Shown one piece after another: positions 60,701 to 64,000 of a stretch of 64,000 nt of DNA. Both the position numbers and the translations under genes were made by a program. Where the stretch lies: the NCBI GenBank assembly GCA_017481595.1, contig JAFUOY010000040.1:46260-110259 (forward strand), read 5' to 3'. Below the pieces are notes generated by a model that did no database searches, had not been told where the DNA came from, and saw only the letters and a list, made by a program, of their open reading frames with translations. This DNA comes from Clostridia bacterium (GTDB lineage: Bacteria; Bacillota; Clostridia; Oscillospirales; CAG-272). How positions within the stretch are numbered: the stretch's first letter is position 1; each line of letters starts with the position of its first letter.

Positions 60701-62637
60701 GAAATTCCCTTATAATATCCAAGGGAGCTTCTTGCGTTAGTCAAATTATTAGTAATGGAGTGAACAACGTTTTCACCCTCTGTCAATTCGCAATTTTCGA
60801 GAAGGAACTCCAGCATCTGCGCCGTTATATGATCCATTCCCTCCGCGTTTGGATGAATATTGTCGGGCAACATATCAAAGGTTACGCCCGAGTCACGAAG
60901 GTCTACGTAGGGAACTCCATAATGCTCACAAATAGCTCTGATTACGGGACCGTATTTATTAAGCTTTGCCTCGGTTACGTAGCTTGGCATTGCGTATGTT
61001 GACATTACAACGATTTTTGATTCGGGATAAAAATGCTGTAATCTCATAATTGCGGCAACGTAGGCATCCGCAAAGCTATCCCACTTGGTTGCCGTAAGAT
61101 CAACCTCCGTCGGTGCGGTGGCAGGATCAAATGAGCCAAGCTCCACGCCCTTACCCATATCGTTTCCTGCGCCAAAGAACAAGATCACGTCGGGAGTACC
61201 GTTTGCGCCCAGGTTTTTAATTCGTGTCAAGGACGCCATTGCCGCATCCTCGCCCACGTCTCCTGAGTTTCCGTCTATAAAGTTGCTTACCGTAGATCCT
61301 GCCCAGCTATCGTTGATGCCAAGCTTTGCATCAAGATCGTTTATAAGCTGCATCCACCAGGTTTCCTTTACGTCCGTTAAAAGATTATCCTGAGGATATC
61401 TTGGGCGGTGCGCCAAATTGAATCCGTCCGCCTCGGGAATATACCCTGCAAAGGTTGAGGTGCTTGCAGAAAGAACAGAAATCACCTTGCCCTCGTATTT
61501 AGCCTTGTTGGGGTGGGTATCGGGAGCTTCAATGGTGATAAAATCGGACAGGGGCTTAGTAAGGTCAAAGGATTTTGTTTCGTCGCGATACTTGAAGGTA
61601 AAGCCGATCCAGCCGTCCTCCGTAACTACGGCGCTTTCCTTGTCGGACCAGGCGCTGTCGGGGAAATATCCTAAATTATTCGTGCTGTATTCATCAGAGG
61701 TCTTTGCGCAAGCCCACTGCATCACGTCGGGATCCTTAAGGGTGATAACAGTGCCCGCCTTCAAATAATAATTGATACGGGAGCTTGTACGGCAGGGCTG
61801 ATTACTTGTTGCTGAGAATTTATTGCCCTGGATCATTTCGGGAAGCTCCAGGGGCTCGTCCTCTACAGGCTCGTAATCACGGATATGGGATTCAATAATC
61901 TCGGCAATCACCTCGTGACCCTTAGCATTGGGATGCAGACCGTCGGGCATATATTCTGCTCTTACCGTAGCATCCGTGGGGTCCAACGTGCACTCCGTAT
62001 AAAGGTCAATTACGGAAACGCCGTTTTTGGCGCAAACGGTTTTCAATGCGTTTACATAGTCGCCCAAGGTAGCACCAACGCCGTTTGGAATATTGTCATA
62101 AGTGAAATTCGTACCGAGAATTCCGCTTGTTCCACGTCCGTATCTATGTAAGGACGTAACAAACACTATCTTACTGGACTGATGCTTTTCAACAAGGGCG
62201 GGAATTATAACGTTCAACGCGCCGTAAAAAGTGCCGTCCTGAGTGTCCTCAATATTTCCAAGCGGTGTTTCATGGCCGTAATCGTTGGTTCCCATAAAAA
62301 CAACTATCAAATCCGCGGATGGTATATTTTCGTAGCGGTTTATAAGGGGCTGATTGCTCTGACCGTAGTCAGAAAATGCGCTGATACAGGAGCCGCTAAC
62401 ACCCATAGGAGTTACTGAGCCAAGCTCAAGGCACTCGTCTAAATATTCATAGTAGATCTTCTCCGTGCCAACTCCTGCGGTAATGCTGTCGCCAACGAAG
62501 ACCGCGCTTCTGCCCTCCCACTGATTTTCTTCAGCGGCGGCGGTTTTCATCGTGGCAAATATGCTTATTGGCATTGCGCCGCAGAGCATTATCAAAGCCA
62601 AAATAAGGCTGATAATTCGTTTGTTTATTGTTCTCAT
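51703..62637 (-). CDS. Giant secreted multi-SGNH-esterase protein with transglutaminase-like, LRR, Cys-rich and dockerin modules
   Basis: The ATG at 62637 has GGGAGG upstream. The 3,644-residue protein has a signal peptide (MRTINKRIISLILALIMLCG). Approximate order: SGNH 1 (40-265, GDSITAG, DGLHPNAKG), SGNH 2 (385-625, SASTSTFAG, GNDMG, IHPNAEG), a small TMGGSDVT beta repeat, SGNH 3 (1046-1285, GDSISTF, GINDYN, IHPTSNG), SGNH 4 (1364-1590, GASISTY, GFNDF, LHPNRLG), a laminin-G-like domain (1685-1880), a transglutaminase-like domain (1910-2150; Cys near 2067, His near 2101, Asp near 2116), BspA-type leucine-rich repeats (2190-2620), Cys-rich repeats, a beta domain and SGNH 5 (2925-3235, GDSW, GMNNG, LNHPSTEG), more Cys-rich repeats and a two-loop type I dockerin (3564-3635). 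All five SGNH domains keep the serine and the C-terminal His. It should deacylate polysaccharides or glycoproteins outside the cell, docked to a cohesin. Confidence 0.88.
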   Translation of the reverse strand: MRTINKRIISLILALIMLCGAMPISIFATMKTAAAEENQWEGRSAVFVGDSITAGVGTEKIYYEYLDECLELGSVTPMGVSGSCISAFSDYGQSNQPLINRYENIPSADLIVVFMGTNDYGHETPLGNIEDTQDGTFYGALNVIIPALVEKHQSSKIVFVTSLHRYGRGTSGILGTNFTYDNIPNGVGATLGDYVNALKTVCAKNGVSVIDLYTECTLDPTDATVRAEYMPDGLHPNAKGHEVIAEIIESHIRDYEPVEDEPLELPEMIQGNKFSATSNQPCRTSSRINYYLKAGTVITLKDPDVMQWACAKTSDEYSTNNLGYFPDSAWSDKESAVVTEDGWIGFTFKYRDETKSFDLTKPLSDFITIEAPDTHPNKAKYEGKVISVLSASTSTFAGYIPEADGFNLAHRPRYPQDNLLTDVKETWWMQLINDLDAKLGINDSWAGSTVSNFIDGNSGDVGEDAAMASLTRIKNLGANGTPDVILFFGAGNDMGKGVELGSFDPATAPTEVDLTATKWDSFADAYVAAIMRLQHFYPESKIVVMSTYAMPSYVTEAKLNKYGPVIRAICEHYGVPYVDLRDSGVTFDMLPDNIHPNAEGMDHITAQMLEFLLENCELTEGENVVHSITNNLTNARSSLGYYKGISHGKEFTTAISGENVEVKVTMGGSDVTAACYSNGVISIPSVTGDVVITASGKFDCDGHLQNLPHNVCSGTNLWTALERENIYYTASGWGNVSTGDSWSVTFPVKAGDKIFATAFGATPENGSSANGVRITWFNENGVLESLSRDKVYAEFVKNGYVTAPAGATAINLPHSSNNSEFEVYILNRQHTYENGACTGCGATSSPYLQQLPKDIIGCTNLYDILVPEKGYYTATKYDISNGDVISVVIPVESGDRIASSSFGSTSENMGSVNGIRVTYLLGDKIVTSLSAGEVYSEYTNNGYITVPDGVDAVCIPWWIPSANNWLTLSQISKNFLIHSPKKVSTQEPTCTKVGYTAGEICEICDASLSGREEIPYSGHVYSGNTCTVCGFINLLTVLDGKYVSILGDSISTFNGYSNDATVNTTIGKNGHRYDVGIANTKPGSYCLLESVNQTWWMHFANRSGMKLLVNNSWAGSQVFGGQTGDGRVIPAAYLDRCINLHDNTLENNPENAPIDPDVIFVYLGINDYNFNRSNVGDGTVDYSSLVGNDGTYVTPTSFGEAYGIMLHKIRNAYPNAQIFAMTLLPENLYSVDKTAWEKHNTYIRAAAEYYDIPVVDLAENSDITWENYSGYMMDKIHPTSNGMELISDCIETELLSYYSENLSHSHSYETVVTPPTCTEKGYTTYTCTCGDSYMDDYVDATGHNFQNGACTACGKNISLKGKTVSILGASISTYAGTSNGTAADTTNSTIKNNVKYYPNNTIPEVGLQDTWWMQLVNDFDLRLLVNNSWSGSAIFLERSGTVGAYVDRCLQLHDNTGDNAGETPDIIIIQMGFNDFSYGKSTLGTANIDYDTLITENGYGTPSTTMEATAIMLDKITKRYPNAEIYMFNHFKRIGQSASDTSLMEELNTSISTVCGKFGVNVVDLYTVLNAPELIGDGRLHPNRLGMDVITEAVKSSILSNTQYESDICKITFDLKDVNADYGTDKIVLEGDPFIVNLSASDLLKVSVTMGGNDITSTVYNNGVISIDSVTGDVVITAQNVHEYKDYLFEFDGTDLVSVGETVNNLTKTEGTTTNGVFTKTKYSLDKPIVLSHDKPWIVEWKCEGTFLNTGGGSGARIFTSTDVNAHYNARYIFKSNTNGFIAMGEKTTTGSHNYGIALGNHGIDWTALHTYKLENRIAEDGSNMIWLYVDGNEIGAMTDYYIGTNSQGTTSDWLSGKDFVFGYMGTDTHGFSNASINYIQVNECSHTYQNGACTVCGEEEPTPGVNSVEELVEALREAMILREKNIVIRVNGLSLTGNDLHKAIIEAFEHTGDPHGGDYIKSHMVGGYNYNSEVLSDSDGVYSLVTVNCNFISTAEMEAEVDAAIDMLLKELDLWDASDYRKIKGVYDWICDNIEYDYDWDDEHPEENISYYQHTTHAAIIEKKVVCQGIASLFYRLMLELDVDCRYITGIADQPGDTDYHAWNIVKLDGKYYNIDATWDLGLTGHCRYFLCTETNFPWHIRDAEYNSDDFYTKYPMATLPYVENVTASGNLTPDISWVLDGDTGTLTVAGKGKIPSYGAPSYAPWYDYKDSIKTIIIGEGITEVGLRAFHWSINCTKVVLPESLIAVREYGFNNLRNLKSITLPSNLKIIEHCGFSECVALESIVLPDSVTTVDASAFANCYALKSATLSAGMKYVPSSMFFGDYRLTNVVLPEGITFIDDTAFADCGFKTFTIPSTLTKLGSSSFAGCKSLSRFIVEEGNTVYKSVDGVLFSADGTHLISYPAAKIGAYHIPEGTKYVDDSAFREQQYMTEVFFPSSLVEIGGYSFSYCKSLGKVTFPATLLVLGDDAFRDCKNLYSVTFENQNVKLGDYLFSGCENLRNVTLPTGITKIPNGLFDDCVSLSSITIPSGVTSIGSTAFFNCDALKNVTIPGHVTYIGRQAFDYCQNLTTLTFEEGVKTIDRVAIRNAPRLNKVVIPASVTSIGVENFESCPNVVLYVKCGTAGYNYAVSKGIQYSSTHRYLPTVKYPSTCTEQGYTLYSCPCGKAASYRSDFTDRLPHDYVPTVTAPTCTEKGYTTHTCSMCGDSYVDSYVDMIEHSFGNWYEETAPTCTVDGLEKRECTRCDHYETRVLEKTGHSYMTVVTNPTCTEKGYTTHACPCGDSYVDNYVDALGHTWGNGVVTKEPTEQETGIRTYTCKICGEKREEIIPILTHTHNYTEIVTPPTCAAQGYTTHTCDCGYSYVDKYVDATGHNYTSVITAPTCTERGYTTHTCSKCGDAYTDSYVNELGHLSANADILADGESLILTNHNITIHNKTLIFSAKVSELGDGSILIGHGKNAYSGSYVEITAEKVIVYNTHKTVSVKEYTHNITIDGKISVRIETQRSGAQITITTDNDNFSQRINWYGQNGEIFCSTEGATLINVDLRWFASGIESDYWFFGDSWFSTTSSARWTKYLLDDGYTDIYLGGYGGMGAAQGLKQFKELIAIDKPQYAIWALGMNNGDRNGVINSSWLTSTEEFLKLCKEHGITPILCTIPTTPNVNNRLKNAWIVNSGHRYIDFDLAVVKNHITGEWYEGWAASDLNHPSTEGAMVLYHQLFADFPELAMNDSADCTHSLHLLGNREAECEYPGRNQYYVCSLCGGAFLDAEATIVATKEEMLISPLGHTFGEWNEIKSPTCTTEGRKDRTCSVCQHTQTSVLEALGHTEVIDVAVAPTCTNTGLTEGKHCSVCNEILEAQAIVSVLGHNLGSWFEVTAPTCTTDGLEKRECTRCDHYETRVLEKTGHNYTSVVTAPTCTERGYTTHTCSKCGDAYTDSYVNKLGHNLGNWFEVTAPTCTTDGVEKRECTRCDHYETNVLEKTGHNYTSVVTEPTCAERGYTTHTCHCGDFYVDSYVDKLDHAWNEGTVTVEPTVNSKGEKLYVCVDCGVERREEIPELEEEPEKTGDVDGNEEVTSADAVHLLMYTFFPEDYPINQDADFDNSGTVDSNDAVYLLMYTFFPEDYPLIQPLCMAAEPPVRRREDEN
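51990..52900 (-). repeat. Cys-rich repeat array, C-terminal block
   Basis: About seven units of roughly 35-45 codons of the form PTCTxxGYTTHTCSKCGDAYTDSYV-GH or PTCTTDGLEKRECTRCDHYET-EKTGH, alternating. Units near 52200-52300 and 52420-52530 are nearly identical in DNA, as are 52110-52190 and 52330-52410, so the block grew by recent duplication. Confidence 0.8.
53890..54710 (-). repeat. Cys-rich repeat array, central block
   Basis: Seven further units of the same family (for example CTEKGYTTHTCSMCGDSYVD) lie between the leucine-rich repeats and SGNH 5. Each has two CxxC or CxC-type pairs and a terminal Gly-His, a layout suggesting a small metal or disulphide knot. Confidence 0.78.
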
Positions 62638-62744
62638 ACGTATTCCTCCCGAATAGGAATTCATTTGATAATTCCGTTTTTATATCGCTTAAATGCAAAA
62701 GTGCATATTGTATTTCTTCTTTCAAAATTTATGTGATAAATTAT

Positions 62745-62774
62745 ATTATATCATATTATATATAATCATGTCAA
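62745..62774 (-). promoter_or_regulatory. Promoter of the giant surface-protein gene
   Basis: Minus strand TTGACA (62769-62774), 18-base spacer, TATAAT (62745-62750). The leader is about 100 bases and contains GGAATT/AATTCC pairing just before the ribosome site. Confidence 0.75.
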
Positions 62775-62828
62775 TAATTCAGCCGATTTCGTGCCGAGGT
62801 TTTGCTTGTCGGATAGTTTTTACAAAAT

Positions 62829-62855
62829 AAAAAAGCACCCCGTATGGAGTGTTTT
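62829..62855. other. AAAAAGCAC hairpin outside the palindromic element
   Basis: AAAAAGCACCCC and GGAGTGTTTTT pair imperfectly. The left arm repeats the terminal sequence AAAAAGCACCC of the element that begins at 62904, so this may be a remnant of a neighbouring copy. Confidence 0.5.
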
Positions 62856-62903
62856 TAAATTAGAACCGACCACTTGCGTGACGCTTAAATGCGGTAGCAT
62901 TTC

Positions 62904-63275
62904 CAAAACAAAAAGCACCCGAGGGGTATCTGCGATAGAGCAGTATAAAAATCAAAATACCTACCAACAGGAAAAGAACGAAGAATTGCAAAAATTCCTC
63001 GTCCTTTTTTCTTGACAAGCACTGCATTTGAAGACACAAATGCATATAGTGAAATGTTTTGCTTTTGCAAAACGAGAAAAAATGTGCTTCCGCACATTGT
63101 GAAATATCTCGCCTTGCTCGATGTGAAATGAAATTTGCCCACGTCCGCGCAAGCGGACATTTCACATTTGCAGAGCAAATATTTCACCGCAAAGCGATTT
63201 CACTTGCCCGAAAGGGCAAATTTCGTTGCGTACCTGCCATAGAGCAGGTACGCAGATTTGGGTGCTTTTGTTTTG
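62904..63275. repeat. Palindrome-chain element with terminal inverted repeats
   Basis: The 372-base element begins CAAAACAAAAAGCACCC (62904-62920) and ends with its complement GGGTGCTTTTGTTTTG (63260-63275). Inside is a string of short perfect hairpins: TGCATTTG/CAAATGCA, GTTTTGC/GCAAAAC, AATGTGC/GCACATT, GTCCGC/GCGGAC, ATTTGC/GCAAAT, TTGCCC/GGGCAA and GCGTACCTGC/GCAGGTACGC. They are punctuated by GTGAAAT in the left part and ATTTCAC in the right part, so the whole can fold back on itself. No credible gene lies inside. It looks like a non-autonomous mobile element or a structured RNA locus in the 690-base gap between two genes. Confidence 0.75.
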
Positions 63276-63325
63276 AGACGTGTTGACAAAAAAGATGCCA
63301 ACTAAAACAAGAATTTTTTAATGAA

Positions 63326-64000
63326 TTACTTTTCGGCTTCAATTTCGGATTTCAACTGTTGCTTCTTTGCCAAGAGCGTTTGCTCAATGGCTGCGATATC
63401 CTCAGCGTGAGCGCTTTCAAATTCCGCAAAGAACCCGTCTTTTGCCGCATTCAAATTTGCTTCGATCTCGGAAGCCTTTTCCTGAAGCTTTGCTTCAATA
63501 TTTTCATCAAACAAGGTATCCTCGAGCTCGATAAGCTTGGCTTCTGCCTGTCTGAGCTTTGCGATCAATGTTTCAAACGATGCGTTAAGATCAGTGCCTA
63601 TCTTCTCGTATGCCGCAAGCATCTTGTTGTAATTTTCTTCGGTCAACTGAAGCGTTACGGTTGCGGACGCATATTCCTCACCGTTTACGTCCAAGGATGC
63701 TGTGTAATTTTTCTGTTTCAAAAGCTCGACCTTTGCCTCGCGAAGCTTTGTCAGTGATCTTTGATACTCGGATTCGGGAGAAACGAGCATTTCGTAGCGG
63801 AAATTATCAAGCTCGGTAATTGCTGTGCTGTAAACGTCAAGCGCGGTTTTGTACGCGGTATGCGTCAAATTGTATAGTCCGCCCAGCTCTTTTATAATTC
63901 TTGCGGTTTCCTCTCTCTGTGCAAACGAGATCTTGTATTCCTTGGCAGAATAATATGCGCTTCTCATTTCTTCGGTCAAAAGAAGAGCTGTTTCTATACG
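63326..64000 (-). CDS. Coiled-coil protein of unknown function (5' end outside window)
   Basis: The minus-strand frame is open from the window edge to the stop at 63326, giving at least 224 residues; a TTG at 63979 is unlikely to be the start because the frame continues upstream without a stop. The sequence is highly charged and helical: AREETARIIKELGG-like heptads, a short beta insert SLDVNGEEYASATVTLQLTEENY, and a long Ala/Glu/Lys/Leu coiled coil (LRQAEAKLIELEDTLFDENIEAKLQEKASEIEANLNAAK) ending QQLKSEIEAEK. No enzyme motif is visible. The family was not recognised. It is followed by the palindromic element. Confidence 0.65.
   Translation of the reverse strand, partial: RIETALLLTEEMRSAYYSAKEYKISFAQREETARIIKELGGLYNLTHTAYKTALDVYSTAITELDNFRYEMLVSPESEYQRSLTKLREAKVELLKQKNYTASLDVNGEEYASATVTLQLTEENYNKMLAAYEKIGTDLNASFETLIAKLRQAEAKLIELEDTLFDENIEAKLQEKASEIEANLNAAKDGFFAEFESAHAEDIAAIEQTLLAKKQQLKSEIEAEK

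Noticed and set aside
51703-62637. The giant gene considered as several genes fused by misassembly.
   Set aside because: The frame is open for more than 10.9 kb with one signal peptide at the start, one dockerin at the end, related modules throughout and no internal ribosome site plus signal peptide. A real single gene is more likely, though repeat collapse is possible.
62860-63187. Overlapping frames of about 63-101 codons inside the palindromic element at 62904-63275.
   Set aside because: The hairpin DNA gives repetitive peptides of low complexity in several frames at once, none with a ribosome site. The DNA structure explains them better.

Overview
The window is a chromosomal segment of a strictly anaerobic, low-to-moderate GC Gram-positive bacterium, most likely an uncultured Clostridia (Bacillota) lineage of a gut-type habitat. 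The basis is the sigma-A style promoters (TTGACA, 17 bases, TATAAT), strong AGGAGG ribosome binding sites, a T-box leader, type I dockerin and SGNH/BspA surface modules, rubrerythrin, flavodiiron protein and rubredoxin, a Re-citrate-synthase-like gene beside aconitase, and many intracellular or surface glycosidases. No tRNA, rRNA, CRISPR array, prophage or transposase gene was seen. Two to three short dispersed elements are present.

Layout. 1-5.4 kb: start of an ABC ATPase gene, a dispersed repeat, lepA-hemW, and a membrane glycosyltransferase. 5.6-12.1 kb: three paralogous clan-A-like glycosidases, two cytoplasmic in tandem and one convergent secreted lipoprotein. 12.3-18.1 kb: amidase-like protein, PiT phosphate transporter, pseudouridine synthase, gpmI, UPF0340 protein and a cytoplasmic GH5 enzyme. 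18.1-24.6 kb: three small envelope proteins, phosphoglucomutase, aconitase and Re-citrate/homocitrate synthase. 24.7-28.1 kb: a DUF1538 membrane protein with a double PII protein, then an unassigned enzyme. 28.3-32.7 kb: XRE regulator and a T-box-controlled TrpXYZ-type ABC transporter. 32.8-39.4 kb: putP, rubrerythrin, and an operon of phosphoesterase, rhamnosidase and NAD(P)H-hydrate repair enzyme. 39.5-42.4 kb: two small lipoproteins, a D-lactate-dehydrogenase-like gene and a nitroreductase. 42.4-47.9 kb: second copy of the dispersed repeat, then a five-gene redox operon (ldhA, ferredoxin, flavodiiron fusion, ferritin, rubredoxin) divergent from a Crp/Fnr regulator, with a perfect palindrome between them. 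47.9-51.6 kb: SDR, GH172, membrane protein and HAD genes, and a YcxB-like protein. 51.7-62.6 kb: one 3,644-residue secreted protein with five SGNH domains, a transglutaminase-like domain, leucine-rich repeats, Cys-rich repeats and a C-terminal dockerin. 62.8-63.3 kb: a palindrome-rich element with terminal inverted repeats. 63.3-64 kb: a coiled-coil gene cut by the window edge.

Working together: carbohydrate breakdown is the main theme (GH trio, GH5, GH78, GH172, SGNH esterases, dockerin), feeding glycolysis (pgcA, gpmI) and lactate formation. A second theme is oxygen and NO defence, with a local Crp/Fnr-type regulator that probably switches the ldhA-flavodiiron operon. The most distinctive items are the giant multi-esterase dockerin protein, the T-box whose specifier region and discriminator pairing do not look like tryptophan, the fused double PII protein beside DUF1538, and the two families of structured intergenic repeats. 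All functional calls are from sequence motifs and family knowledge. No database search was run.
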